From assembly GCF_020623625.1 (NCBI RefSeq), contig NC_060200.1:1232501-1296500 (forward strand): a DNA stretch of 64,000 bases. The letters are read 5' to 3'. The position numbers were made by a program, and so were the translations under genes. Every line of letters begins with the position of its first letter. The first letter of the stretch is position 1. The notes under the pieces are model-generated. The model saw nothing but the letters and a program-made list of their open reading frames with translations. It was not told where the DNA came from and did no database searches. The stretch is from Saccharomycodes ludwigii (lineage: Eukaryota > Ascomycota > Saccharomycetes > Saccharomycodales > Saccharomycodaceae). Shown piece by piece: positions 33,181 to 44,649 of this stretch.

Positions 33181-33862
33181 CTCTGTCACTTTCAACTCTT
33201 TTCTGCTAAAATAAATCAATGAAAAAAGACAATAAACGATAACAAACAAAATGTTTCTCCGATTATTATTATTATTAATAAAGTTTTGTTTGGTTTTAGA
33301 ATCATTAAATGGAAAGAAAAGAAGAGAAAGAAAAGAGATTTTTTACATGGATAAAATAATTATTACTAAATGGACAGATGGAGAAAGTATTTTATTTTCC
33401 CATTTTTGTAAGTTGTAATAAATGTAAGGAAAGCCGTACTTCTTTTGAAATTTGGTATTATCAACTGCCTTTGTTCTCTTTCCACTTATCCCATCTCCCC
33501 TCTCCCTCTCCCCTTCCCCTCGCCTCGCCTCCACATTATCCTTGTGATAAACCTTTTTTTTTTTTTTTTTTTTAAATGCTATCTTACATTTAGTTTATAT
33601 CTTATACATAATAGTAATAAAAAATACGTGACCCTTCCCTTTATATGCTTAATCTATAATAAACCACTTAATAACTCTTTTTTTTCTTTTTTTTTTTTAA
33701 AAACAAGTTAAAAATTAAAAGTGAACCAAACAGCTAACTTCAATAATTATAAATATAATTAAAATTTACTAAAATGCTACTCAAGTAAAATTATATATAA
33801 AAACAAATTGAGAAAAAAAAAAAAAAAAAAAAACAAAAAATAATATACATACATATACAAGC

Positions 33863-35731
33863 ATGTTGCCTGGAGAAATAAAACAAAATAATATAAATAC
33901 AGAAACAATCGCTACAGAAAGTATTAATTGTATTTCCACAAGAACCAATAGTATAAGTATCAATACAACAGATTCCTTTGATGAGTACGAGACTCCTATT
34001 GAATATAACGTCCAGCGTAAATTGGTTAATAGATATGTTCAACTTATTAGTATCTCAGGTATTATAGGGACTGCATTGTTTGTAAGTATAGGCAAAGCGT
34101 TGTATCATGGTGGTAGCGGATCTTTATTATTGGGATTTGCAATATGGTGTCTGCCTATTTTGGCAATAACGGTATCAACAGCTGAAATGGTTTGTTACTT
34201 ACCAATAAATTCACCCTTTTTAAGAATGGCCCAAAGATGCTGTGATAAATCATTAGGACGAATGGCTGCTTGGAATTTTTGGTTTTTACAATGTGTACAA
34301 ATTCCATTTGAAATTGTGGCTGTTAATACAATCATACACTATTGGAGAACCGATTATAGTCCCGCTATTCCACTATGTGTTCAGGTAGCCTTGTATTTAC
34401 TAATAAGTATATTCGCGGTTAGATACTACGGTGAGATTGAATTTTGGCTAGCTCTTTGGAAAATAATATTAGCTGTTGGATTATTTTTTTTCACTTTAAT
34501 AACAATGTGTGGTGGCAACCCATTAAGAGATGCCTATGGTTTTCGTAATTTTAAAAAAAACTCTTTTAAAAAGTATTATCCAACTGGGATAGCACCAACT
34601 GATCCTAATCACGGTGAAGGTGTTTATATATTCCAGGGGTTACTAGCATGTATTATTCAAGGTAGTTTTACCATTGCTGGTCCAGAATACGTCTCAATGA
34701 TTGCTGGAGAAACCAAAACCCCTCGCAAAATATTACCTATTGCATTCAAACAAGTTTTCATTAGATTAACTGTGTTATTTTTAGGTGGGTGTTTATGTAT
34801 TGGAATTGTTTGTAATAGTACAGATCCATCGTTGACAGCAGCTATAAATGAGTCTAGGCCAGGTGCAGGTAGTTCTCCCTATGTCATTGCGATGAATAAT
34901 TTGAAAATTAAAGTCTTGCCAGATATAGTTAATGCAGCGTTAATTACAGCTGCGTTTAGTGCAGGTAATGCATACACTTACTGTTCAAGTAGATCATTAT
35001 ATGGTATGGCATTAGACGGATACGTTCCCAAAATTTTCACCAAATGTAATAGGTACGGTGTCCCGATATACTGCGTATTAGTTTCGTTATGTTGGGGTGC
35101 GCTAAGTTTTTTACAATTGGGTGAAAATAGTGCTATTGTATTAAATTGGATTATTAATTTTATAACAGCCTCTCAATTAATTAATTTTTTCATTTTATGC
35201 ATCATATATTTGAAATTTAGAGCAAGCTACAATTATCAGAAGTTTAAAATGGGGGTTAAATTACCAGATTTACCATTTAAATATTGGGGCCAGCCATACA
35301 CTGCCTTATTCGGTTGCGTATGTACTTTTGTTATGATTTTTTTACAAGGTTATTCTGTTTTCTTCAAAGAAAATTGGAATATCAGGGATTTTTTGTTTTG
35401 TTACATAATGGTTTTCATTGATATTGGCATTTATTTATTTTATAAATTATTTTACTTCAAAATGGGGAGAAATGATAAATTCGTTCCATTAGATAAGGTT
35501 GATTTAATCACCGGATTAAAAGAAATCGAACTGCACGAACTGGATCACGGTTTTGATAGATTTAGATTTTTTTACAATGGCGAGATTACTAACGGCAGCA
35601 ATAGTATAATAATGGAGCAAGATCCGTCTATTATTGCTGACAATAAGAAAAAGGTATTAGAACGTTTTAATATAGAAGAAGTAGAAAGATTGGACAGTTG
35701 TGATAATAATAGCATCAGTAATAGAACGTGA
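33863..35731 (+). CDS. AGP2: Amino-acid permease family transporter/regulator Agp2
   Basis: 622 residues (S. cerevisiae Agp2 596). It is a 12-span APC-superfamily permease: a soluble N-terminus of ~60 residues, then LISISGIIGTALFVSIGKALYHGG as the first membrane span, and the conserved block GSFTIAGPEYVSMIAGETKTPRKI. The soluble tail after about residue 535 is charged. Agp2 acts at the plasma membrane as a regulator of polyamine and carnitine uptake more than as a bulk transporter. General permeases such as Gap1 are excluded by its place beside HSL7 and CCZ1, which matches YBR132C in order and orientation. The first ATG gives an N-terminus of the right length. Confidence 0.93.
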   Translation: MLPGEIKQNNINTETIATESINCISTRTNSISINTTDSFDEYETPIEYNVQRKLVNRYVQLISISGIIGTALFVSIGKALYHGGSGSLLLGFAIWCLPILAITVSTAEMVCYLPINSPFLRMAQRCCDKSLGRMAAWNFWFLQCVQIPFEIVAVNTIIHYWRTDYSPAIPLCVQVALYLLISIFAVRYYGEIEFWLALWKIILAVGLFFFTLITMCGGNPLRDAYGFRNFKKNSFKKYYPTGIAPTDPNHGEGVYIFQGLLACIIQGSFTIAGPEYVSMIAGETKTPRKILPIAFKQVFIRLTVLFLGGCLCIGIVCNSTDPSLTAAINESRPGAGSSPYVIAMNNLKIKVLPDIVNAALITAAFSAGNAYTYCSSRSLYGMALDGYVPKIFTKCNRYGVPIYCVLVSLCWGALSFLQLGENSAIVLNWIINFITASQLINFFILCIIYLKFRASYNYQKFKMGVKLPDLPFKYWGQPYTALFGCVCTFVMIFLQGYSVFFKENWNIRDFLFCYIMVFIDIGIYLFYKLFYFKMGRNDKFVPLDKVDLITGLKEIELHELDHGFDRFRFFYNGEITNGSNSIIMEQDPSIIADNKKKVLERFNIEEVERLDSCDNNSISNRT

Positions 35732-36183
35732 GGAAAGGATTTTATTTTTATTTTTTTATATCTTCTGTCTAGATGAAACTTCCCGTAATTTTTATTTTCT
35801 CAATTATTTTTTTTTAAATGTAATTAGGTGTGTTTTTAAGTGCATAATTAATCATTACTTAGTTTGTTATAAACTACTATTCAATAATAATAACAATGAC
35901 AAAAAAAAAAAAATTTTTTTTTTGGATATAAAAAACAACATATTTCCATACCTTTTAATCATATAGTTTTTGTTTTGGAAATTTAAGCTTATAGTACTAA
36001 GTAATAACCATATTGCTACTTTATTATTATTATCTATTCATGATCTAGTCTTTCCCTAAAAACAAGTGAGAAAGGAAAAAAAAAAAACAAAAAAAAAACA
36101 AAAAAAAAAACAACAATAATTAGATGGTGCTATTAGCATTACACCTTTCTCATGAAACATTTAAAATGCCGCGTATTTTTCTT

Positions 36184-36234
36184 TTTTATTCAAGCCTTTG
36201 ACTTATTTTATTCAAGCCTTTGACTTATTTTATT
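36184..36234. repeat. 22-bp tandem duplication
   Basis: Two full copies and a partial third of a unit containing CAAGCCTTTGACTTATT, repeated with a period of 22 bases without mismatch. Confidence 0.9.
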
Positions 36235-37656
36235 GTGATGTTATACATAATATCAGCTGATTAAATACAAAAAGGCTTTAATTATACTAATATTACCAAT
36301 GAAATAAGTAGTAATACTAGAGGAAAAAGTTAAAAGAATTAAAGTTATTGTTTTACCATTAAAAAACGTTAGAGATAATACCATTGCCTTAAACAATATC
36401 CTTAGTTTGTGGATCAAAAGTAAAAATTAGTGAAACTCTGTTTGCTGTATTTTTTTTTCTTTCTTTTTTGCTTATTTTTTTTTTTTTCATTAATAATGAG
36501 TTTGTAAAATATTGTTAACAACAAAGCGCTAAGAACAATAATTGCCCTTTCAAAAGCTCTTCTACCCTTTGCCGCGAGACACATAAGATTTTTTAAGCTG
36601 CCTTTAAAAAGACTTTTATTTGCCAAGAAAACAGTCAGTAATAGTACGTTAATTAAACGCGATCAATTGCCATTTTCACATTAGAAAAATGCTTTTATCT
36701 TGACTTATTCCCATGCCGCGATGAGCTGATGTAATTTATTAATTTACTATGTAGTTTTTTTTTTTTTGTATTTAATAAAAAAAAAGAAAACATTTTAATT
36801 GTTATACTGAGATCGCGCTAAGAGCTACCTTCTGAAACATTTTTATTTCCTCAGCGAAAATAAAAAAAAATAAAAATTTACAAGAATTTTTATAATTGGC
36901 GAATTGGAAACTCTCGGAAAATGCCAACAGCCTAACAATTAGGGCCATCTGTAAATATGGATCTTTTTACAAATTACGCTTTGGGTTTTACCTCATCTTT
37001 TCAATTTAATTTTTTTTTTTTTTTTTTTTCCTTTTTGGAAATTGGAAAAGAAGGGATCCTGATTTTAACCTTTTTGAGGATTTCTTATCTCCTTCACAAA
37101 TATTTGCCACCAAGGCGCTACGCTATTACTTTAATGAACATTTCTGGTGAAACACGGCACACATACACTTACTACATCCAATTTCTTTTTACTTTTTAGA
37201 GCGCATTTTACCGTAGTAAAAAAATCTATATTCGCGCATAAATGTATTTTCCCTTTTTTTTTTTTTATGATGTTACATATATAGCTGATATAAACACACC
37301 TTTTCATTTTTTCATTTCTTTTTTTTCTTTTTTTTCTTTTTTTTTTAAGAATTATTATAGTCGGATTTGCACTTCCGTCTGCGGTACTATAGCCACCATT
37401 TAAGGCTATTAATAACAAGAAAAAAAAAGTTACGTAGGATTATAATAATTAGCATTTCGTTTATCTTATCTTTTTTTCTTTTTCTTTTTCTGTTCCTATT
37501 TTAATTTTGCATGTTTCATTGGCTACTTCTTATCTTCAGAGATTAAGACTCTATTCTTATATTTGATACTGGCGGTATCTTGTAGCTTTCTTTCAAATAA
37601 AAAATTTACAAATTATCTTGTTTTGTTCATACCGAAAAAGTAAAAAAAAAAAAAAA

Positions 37657-37682
37657 ACTACGGAGAAAAACTACGGAGAAAA
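37657..37682. repeat. 13-bp tandem duplication
   Basis: Two identical copies of ACTACGGAGAAAA directly after an A-run. Confidence 0.9.
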
Positions 37683-38333
37683 ACCACTGTCGTAAATTCG
37701 CGAAAATAAAAAACTTTTTCTTTTTTGTCGATAAGGCTATTTTTCTTTTCTTCTTTTGACACCTTTTTTTCTTAAAATTAAACCATTTAGCATTCGCAGA
37801 CAAACACACTTTTTTTTTTCTTCTTTTGTTTTAATCTCTAAAAATATTGGTAAATTAAAATCACTCAGAAAGGACGGTCACAATCATTGAGAGTCACAAT
37901 AATCGGGTCAATACTTGAACCGCTAATTTGAGTTTTTCAATTTTCAGCGCGTAATAAATTGAAAAAGATAAGAAAATGATTAATGAGTAAATACAAGAAA
38001 ACTCGGAGGGTGGAAGAGAGAAGAGTAATAAGGAGTAGTTATCTCTGTATATGGAGAGTTTGGTTATTAATCAACTTTATTATATTGTGATTCATGTTCC
38101 CATTTGGCCAATTGGTACTGCTACCTCTATAATAGATATTCTCTATCATGTACTTGAATCAATGTATGTGTCTCAAAATAAACTTATTATTTACTGGAAC
38201 ACATATTTTTTGGAGAGAAAAAAAAAAAAAAAATCAATGATGCTACTAAAATCTTTCAATGTGTTTATTGCTGCTGCCAATTACTAATACAAAAAAAAAT
38301 TAAAAATAAAAAAAAAAAAAGGCGACATTCACA

Positions 38334-38339
38334 CACGTG
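38334..38339. promoter_or_regulatory. E-box CACGTG upstream of orphan ORF
   Basis: A CACGTG followed by AA, about 335 bases upstream of the ATG at 38674. Its use as a Cbf1 or Pho4 site is only a guess. Confidence 0.35.
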
Positions 38340-38673
38340 AAAACCAAACAAGAATAAATTGAAAACTATCTTTAAATTTAATCCACCAGTTGAAGTAAAT
38401 ATCGATTATGATAAGCTATTTCTTTTCTTTTTTCCTTTTTCTTTTCATATTGTTAATTAATACGTATAAATAGAGAGAAGGTCTTCAAAAAAAAAAAAAA
38501 ATTCTTTTTTTTTCCATTTCATTTCATATCGTACTTACTTCGACATCGAATTCTCCCCTCCCCCCCTTTTCATTCGATTTTTTGCAATGAACAACTTTCA
38601 AAGTAGAATCGAAGAAGTAAAGATATTTGTATGCTAATTAAAAAAAAAATCTACATAAGAAACTTTTTGTACC

Positions 38674-39411
38674 ATGTGCGGTCAACTTAATCATAACAAT
38701 ACTGCTGGCACAGCCATTTATAAGAAAAGCAAGAGCAACGAGAGTGACGATAAAGGTAACAGAAAAAAAACAAACCATTTTATAGAGCAAAACCAATATA
38801 AGGATATTGCATTACAGAAATTAAATGAATTATTTGATTTTCAACATTGTTTGAAAAACTTGGGTATGATTAGTGTCGATAGTGGCACTGTTGGTTCTTC
38901 TTCTTCTTCTTCTTCACTAAATTATAATGGCAGTACAAACACTAACAACCATTCAGTTTGTTTATGTCCCAGCAACAGCAGTTCTACTAATAATGACAAT
39001 AATATTAAGCATAGGACAATTATACTTCGATCATCAAAAAAAAAATGTATTAATGACAATAAAAGCAATCCCGCAAATACTGACCAGAACTATACGTATA
39101 AAAATAACCGTCACTTCAATACTGATAAACGTGTTTACAAAAAAAGATTATCTAATGTTCTGACCAATAATACTGATATTACTGCTAATACCATTACTAT
39201 CACCAATTCCAGCTCAACTGCAATAAATAACACATGGAAGGCTCCGGTAAACACAAAGGTGATACATCTTCCATTCTCCAGTAACATCAAATGTGCTACG
39301 CAGAATAATGCTGCAACCAGTAATAATTACAATACTCGCAGTTTGATAGACTCTTATGAAAAACTATTGCTATTGCATGATTTGAATTCAGGCGAAATCT
39401 ATGACTATTAG
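38674..39411 (+). CDS. Orphan low-complexity protein of 245 residues
   Basis: I do not recognise this protein. It begins MCGQLNHNN, has a possibly folded helix near residues 43-68 (IALQKLNELFDFQHCLKNL), a Ser run (residues ~75-83), basic patches (SSKKKC; KRVYKKRLSNVL) and ends with a well-formed helix-like segment RSLIDSYEKLLLLHDLNSGE. The rest is rich in Asn, Thr and Ser. No membrane span or signal peptide is visible. It converges with CCZ1, 82 bases apart, and S. cerevisiae has no verified gene at this place. The length of the open frame in AT-rich DNA, a non-repetitive C-terminus and a 3' end close to CCZ1 favour a real, fast-evolving gene; homology has not been tested. Confidence 0.6.
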   Translation: MCGQLNHNNTAGTAIYKKSKSNESDDKGNRKKTNHFIEQNQYKDIALQKLNELFDFQHCLKNLGMISVDSGTVGSSSSSSSLNYNGSTNTNNHSVCLCPSNSSSTNNDNNIKHRTIILRSSKKKCINDNKSNPANTDQNYTYKNNRHFNTDKRVYKKRLSNVLTNNTDITANTITITNSSSTAINNTWKAPVNTKVIHLPFSSNIKCATQNNAATSNNYNTRSLIDSYEKLLLLHDLNSGEIYDY

Positions 39412-39493
39412 TAAATTTTATACAGTTTTATGTATATTAATGTTATATATTCATAATTAATGAATAACGAAACGCTCTTCTATATTTTATCTC

Positions 39494-39594
39494 TTATTCA
39501 TTAGGTAGTTTAGAAAAAAAGGTTTCTTGTTTGTCATTCCACCAATTAACAACATCAGAGCCTAAATTATTGAATAGGGCCGATTTTATAGTAC

Positions 39595-39686
<92 letters not shown>

Positions 39687-42016
39687 ATATTTTTTTGATT
39701 TGACTCGTAAAGTTTGAGATCAATTTTATCCTTATTTTTCTTGCCTACTTTACCATTTTTATTATACCAATTTTTCACTATTAATAACTGATAATTCGCG
39801 TTATTTTCTATGTAACATAATAATCCATTGTCCAGTTTAATTATCTTGGCATCATCTTCAATATTACTCTTTGCACTACTGTTATCACCGCCTATTCTTA
39901 GCTCGTGATTATTCAAGATAATTGACCACAAGTATTTATTTAACTCGTTTAGTTTCCCTTGATCTAATTCACTTAAAAAATTGATATTTCGAGAAGGGAC
40001 ATCATTTTTGCAAAAGTCAGTATTGGCGCCACCTCTGTTAGTAGTATCAACGCTTGCCGTATTGGTTTTGGTGGAATATTTCCCAAAGGAAAGTAAAGAT
40101 AATGATTTGATTAAATATGAAGTATTTTCGGAATTTGATTCACTAAGATTATTATGGTCATTATTCTTGTTTTTATTACTCTCATCTTGTTTGTCCGCGA
40201 GGAAAGGTATTGATGTAAAACATTGTTTGGTATCATAATTATAGAAATAATAACTAAAGTCATAGTCGCTGGTAGCGTTATCGTTAATATTATTCGTACT
40301 ATTATCTTGACTAGAAAAACATTTTATTAAAGTATTATCCAATTCCGTCAAATAATTTTTATCATAAATTAACTCGAAATCGTGATCAATTATAAAAATT
40401 AAAATGATACTGTTATAACACCACATCAAAAGTTTGTAATTTGTTTTTGCATTTGTTTTGCTTCTTAGGATATTGTCCTCGTCGAATTCAACATAAACGT
40501 CTGGCAAATTATTTCTGAAAGGTGATATTATAAAGTTAGTGTGACAAGTCATACTATTGGGATTAGAAGAAACGCTTGTTTCTTCTAATCCACCACTAAT
40601 AGTACCATTACCACCTGTATTATTGTTTGCAATATTATTATTACCATTATCATTATCATTATCAGTTTTATTATTATTATTATCATTATTATTACCGTTA
40701 TCACTGCTTGTAGTGGCAGGAACATTAGCACCTATTGCCGAAAAATTATCTCCACCACCTGGTATTGGCAAATAATCAGTTATTAAAGATAAACTGGTAC
40801 TCACACCGGTCATATTTCCAACTTCATGAACAGCATCATAAGCAAATTGTAAAGGTAAGGAAATATTATGCACCAATCTTCCAGTGATATCAGACAAGGT
40901 ATTGTTATGTGTGCTACCAGAATTACTGTTAGAATTAGGATCAGAAGTGGCCGTGTTTCCACCTGTAAGGATTCTCTCGTAGAATAAATTGTATAACCAG
41001 TTGGAAATCGTCGATATGGATTTATTGTCATATTTAAAATTTCTGATGAACCCCAAATTCTTTATATTATCGGTGGCAGTTATAACATCACCAGTAATAA
41101 CGACATCTCTTTGTGGAATATTATAGACCAAAATATCTTTTATATTTAAATAATTTTCTTCTCTCAATAAAATTTCATTGTTTAGCATTGAATCCCAGGT
41201 GTAATTTTCAGTTTGTATTTGATATTCTGAGATTTTATATGAATTGGGATTGGTCATTAATATCGAAGGCAAAATATGTATTGATTTTATAGTATTATTC
41301 CAAAAAGGGATATAAAATTCATTTAAATTATCTGTCAATTTGGAAGTCCTGAAATTTGCGATAATGGTATCTGTAGAAGTTAAAATATCGGTGTTGGTAT
41401 TACAGATCATTGTACCACCAGTTAAATGAGTTATAAATGGACCATATAAAAATTCAAATATTGAAATAGATTGGATCAATTTATTTTTAATATAATAACA
41501 CATATTCTTATTTGCAGTTTTTAATGATATAGTTATGTAGATTTGGAGACCATCAATATTTAAAGCACGGTATGTTATTATATAATTTGAACTACTTAAA
41601 GTTACTATTTGAAAGTCATCTTCGCCGTTATTACCTAATTTTTCCGTATTTCTATCCCTACTATCGTTTTTGTTGTTTTTACAATCTATAAAATTCCCAT
41701 AGAAATTCCACAAACCCTGGATTATACCAATTGTGGCTAACTTTTCATTAATATCAATGGCACAGTCTTCAATGTCTTCAGTGTTGACAATATTCTTCTT
41801 CTTGTTATCACTGGTACACGTATTGTAGGGATTTCTATCATTAATATCAAAATCGCCAGCACCCTCACTGGTATTGTTATTATCGGTGTCTAATATAGTT
41901 TGTTTAGGGAACGTATAATATAGTAATAATTGCTTATAAGTATCATCTTCATTTTGACTTAAAGATGGACTGAATATCGCCAAATAGTCTAAAGACAGTA
42001 GTATATTACTTGTCAT
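39494..42016 (-). CDS. CCZ1: Vacuolar fusion protein Ccz1 (Mon1-Ccz1 Rab7/Ypt7 GEF)
   Basis: 840 residues from the first ATG (42016); the frame continues upstream without an ATG. S. cerevisiae Ccz1 has 704. The N-terminal longin region opens LLSLDYLAIFSPSLSQNEDDTYKQLLLYYTF and then EKLATIGIIQGLWNFYGNF, close to what I recall of yeast Ccz1 (EKLSIIGVIQGIWSF). The middle contains long Asn/Asp/Gly-rich linkers, and a run of 29 Asn lies near the C-terminus, before the final STIKSALFNNLGSDVVNWW. Ccz1 with Mon1 activates the Rab GTPase Ypt7 for vacuole and autophagosome fusion. It adjoins AGP2 (with the orphan between), as YBR131W adjoins YBR132C. Confidence 0.9.
39596..39682 (-). repeat. Coding repeat, 29 Asn in CCZ1
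   Basis: 87 bases of ATT (AAT on the coding strand; one AAC at the end) giving 29 Asn, the longest pure run in the window. Confidence 0.95.
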
Positions 42017-42447
42017 TGTGTTAAAAACCTTGCAAATATGATCCTCCTGCAGTATCAAACTAGTTTATAAACTATGTTATTTTTAACTGATTATTTTCAG
42101 TTCTTTTTATTATAATATTAGATATTTTTTTTAAAAATATTAACAACAAGAAAAAACAAAATAAAACTAAAAAAAAAAAAAAAAAAAAAAAAAAAACGAG
42201 TCCGAATTCAATATGGACAAATGAAGTGCGAAGTAAATTTTTTTTTTTTTTTTTTGAACAAAAAAATTTTTTTCTGTAATATTTTAATGTAATGGATCAA
42301 GCAAAAATCCAATTTATGACCATAGCCACTTTGTCAAAAAGACAGGTTACAAGCAAATTAATAGAAAAAACCAAAAATAAAGATAAAAAAAAAAATTACT
42401 CTGTCCAAAAAACAAACAAACAAACAAATAAACAAAAAAAAAAACTC
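42017..42447. promoter_or_regulatory. Divergent promoter region, CCZ1 / SRP54
   Basis: A 430-base interval with poly(A) at ~42171-42196 and T at ~42239-42255. It includes an in-frame ATG for SRP54 at 42292, discussed under SRP54, directly preceded by a minimal ATG-TAA upstream ORF at 42287-42292. Confidence 0.55.
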
Positions 42448-44127
42448 ATGGTCTTAGCTGATTTAGGAAAACGGATCCATAATGCGGTAAATAATGCATT
42501 ATCAGATACCGAGGATGACTATACGACTACCGTAGACACCATGCTAAAAACTATAACAACAGCATTATTGCAAAGTGATGTCAATATCAGGCTAGTGTCT
42601 AGTTTACGTACAAATATAAGAAATGAGTTACTAAGCAATAATAAACACAATTTACCACCATCACAAAGAAAAAAATTAATTCAAAAGGTTGTCTTTGACG
42701 AATTATGCAATTTAGTTGATTGCAAAGAACAAGATGTCATCTTTCAAGCTAAAAAAAAGAAGGCAAATGTGATTATGTTTGTTGGGTTGCAAGGTTCAGG
42801 TAAAACCACATCATGTACCAAATTGGCTGTCTATTATGCCAAGAGAGGCTTTAAAGTTGGGTTAGTTTGCGCAGATACCTTTCGTGCAGGTGCTTTTGAC
42901 CAATTGAAGCAAAACGCTATCAAAGCTCATATCCCATTTTATGGTTCATACACTGAGCCAAATCCTGTTAAAGTAGCTAGCGATGGTGTGGCTAAATTTA
43001 AAAAGGAAAAATTTGAAATCATTATAGTAGATACTTCTGGTAGACATCAGCAAGAAGAAGCACTATTTCAAGAAATGGTGGAAATCTCTAGTGTTGTTCA
43101 GCCAAATCAAACTATTATGGTTTTGGATGCCTCCATAGGTCAAGCAGCTGAGCAACAAGCTAAAGCTTTTAAAGAAAGTGCTAACTTTGGTGCCATTATA
43201 TTAACCAAAATGGACGGGCACGCCAAAGGTGGTGGTGCCATTTCTGCTGTTGCTGCTACCAATACACCAATTATTTTTATAGGTACTGGTGAACATATGC
43301 ACGATTTTGAAAAATTTAGCCCTAGATCCTTTATCCAGAAATTGTTAGGATTAGGTGATATAGAAGGGTTCGTAGATATTTTAAATTCTGTTACAAATAA
43401 AAAAGATACTCAGGAGATGATGGAAAATTTTAAAAAGGGGAAATTTACGTTATTGGACTTCCAGAAACAAATGCAAACAGTTATGAAAATGGGTCCATTG
43501 TCTAATGTAGCACAGATGATTCCCGGGTTGAATAATGCTGCTCAAGCCATGTCTGGCGGTGCTGATGGTGGTAACACCGATTTTATGGATAATGCTTCTA
43601 AAGTTGTGAAACAATCTATATACATTATGGATAGCATGACTAAAAAAGAATTGGAAAGTGACGGTAGATGTTTTATCGAAGAACCTAGTAGAATAGTAAG
43701 AATTGCTCGTGGTAGTGGTACTAGTGTGTTTGAGGTAGAAATGTTATTGATGCAACATCAAATGATGGCAAAAATGTCACAAAGTACTGCACAAAACATA
43801 CAACAACAAGAAGCTATGAAACAAATGGGGGGTGCCAATGGTATGTCTCCGCAGCTAATGCAACAGCGTATGCAAATGATGCAAAAGAATCCACAGATGA
43901 TGCAGAAAATGATGAAGCAGTTTGGTGGTAATATGCCTAATTTTCCGGGAGCTGGTGGAGCTGGTGGAGCTGGTGGTATGCCTAACTTTGGTGATATGAT
44001 GGGTATGATGAAAAATCCTGAAATACAAGCGATGGCCAAAGAGTTTGCCAAAAACGGAGGCGGACCAGGCGGTATGTTTCCATCGATGGGTGGTGCCGGT
44101 GGTATGCCCAATCCTTTTGGATTTTAA
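42448..44127 (+). CDS. SRP54: Signal recognition particle GTPase Srp54
   Basis: 559 residues from the ATG that gives the family's start [10 protein letters not shown] (S. cerevisiae 541). The N domain is followed by the G domain: P-loop GLQGSGKTT from residue 113, [10 protein letters not shown] from 195 and [11 protein letters not shown]. The methionine-rich M domain, which binds signal peptides and SRP RNA, carries runs such as [19 protein letters not shown] and then a Gly/Met-rich tail. An in-frame ATG at 42292 would add 52 Lys/Gln/Thr-rich residues that no Srp54 I know has; they overlap A-rich leader sequence, so I chose 42448. Srp54 binds nascent signal sequences and docks ribosomes at the ER. 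Orientation and place match YPR088C. Confidence 0.97.
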   Translation: MVLADLGKRIHNAVNNALSDTEDDYTTTVDTMLKTITTALLQSDVNIRLVSSLRTNIRNELLSNNKHNLPPSQRKKLIQKVVFDELCNLVDCKEQDVIFQAKKKKANVIMFVGLQGSGKTTSCTKLAVYYAKRGFKVGLVCADTFRAGAFDQLKQNAIKAHIPFYGSYTEPNPVKVASDGVAKFKKEKFEIIIVDTSGRHQQEEALFQEMVEISSVVQPNQTIMVLDASIGQAAEQQAKAFKESANFGAIILTKMDGHAKGGGAISAVAATNTPIIFIGTGEHMHDFEKFSPRSFIQKLLGLGDIEGFVDILNSVTNKKDTQEMMENFKKGKFTLLDFQKQMQTVMKMGPLSNVAQMIPGLNNAAQAMSGGADGGNTDFMDNASKVVKQSIYIMDSMTKKELESDGRCFIEEPSRIVRIARGSGTSVFEVEMLLMQHQMMAKMSQSTAQNIQQQEAMKQMGGANGMSPQLMQQRMQMMQKNPQMMQKMMKQFGGNMPNFPGAGGAGGAGGMPNFGDMMGMMKNPEIQAMAKEFAKNGGGPGGMFPSMGGAGGMPNPFGF

Positions 44128-44618
44128 TTAATGATTGCGATATAGACTTGTTTTACTTTTTATACATATATATTTATTTATTTTATTAGAAGTAGTCTAT
44201 AAATCATTTTTTGTACAATATATTGTGTATGTTTTTGTTTAATTTATTATTTTCATTGAAAATATCTTTAACGTTACTTTATTATGAATATCGTGCTTTT
44301 TGGTTATTGGGTTAATTCACTATTATGTTTACGTATTAGAAAAATAAAAATAAAAATAAAATATATATATGTTACCCGGGAACAATATAAATTTAATAGT
44401 TATTCTTTCCAATTTAACTCCTTTTTATTTAAACAATCAGCAATAGAAAAATTATTTGCTAAGTAAATTATTACGTAATTGAATATTTCCCATTTTTCAA
44501 GAAAAACATACCCGGTCCAATATAATACCTTTTATCACTTTTTACGTACAAGAACACATAACTACCACGTGATTGGATTTTAATTTGGTTGAAATGTTGC
44601 AATAGATTTTTCTTGCCA

Positions 44619-44649
<31 letters not shown>

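Larger units (their letters stand above)
32694..33862. promoter_or_regulatory. Divergent promoter region, ankyrin-DIL gene / AGP2
   Basis: A 1.17-kb region with long T and A tracts (about 32720-32743, 33549-33573, 33812-33832) and an (AG)n run at 33073-33092. An E-box is listed separately. No ORF with family features was found. Confidence 0.55.
35732..38673. other. 2.9-kb gene-free region after AGP2
   Basis: The longest gap in the window. Its open frames are short and made of poly-T or poly-A (for example 36957-37199 and 38051-38287) and look non-coding. It holds two small tandem duplications, many T tracts, and a CACGTG at 38334. No tRNA B box was seen. Fragments resembling centromere elements were examined and rejected. 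It could hold a non-coding RNA, an origin, or a long promoter for the orphan gene at 38674. Confidence 0.55.

Noticed and set aside
36895-36935. Minus-strand TGTT-N5-TTTCCGA near 36915 resembling CDEIII
   Set aside because: The middle TATG and the trailing A-run do not fit, and the flank where element II should lie is not AT-rich enough.
36957-37199. 80-residue frame with poly-Phe in the AGP2 downstream gap
   Set aside because: Made mainly from a T-run; no domain, no codon pattern like neighbouring genes.
37600-37660. Centromere element III-like CCGAAA-N4-AAAAA at 37632
   Set aside because: Only the right half of the CDEIII consensus fits. No >85% AT element II and no RTCACRTG at a suitable distance are seen.
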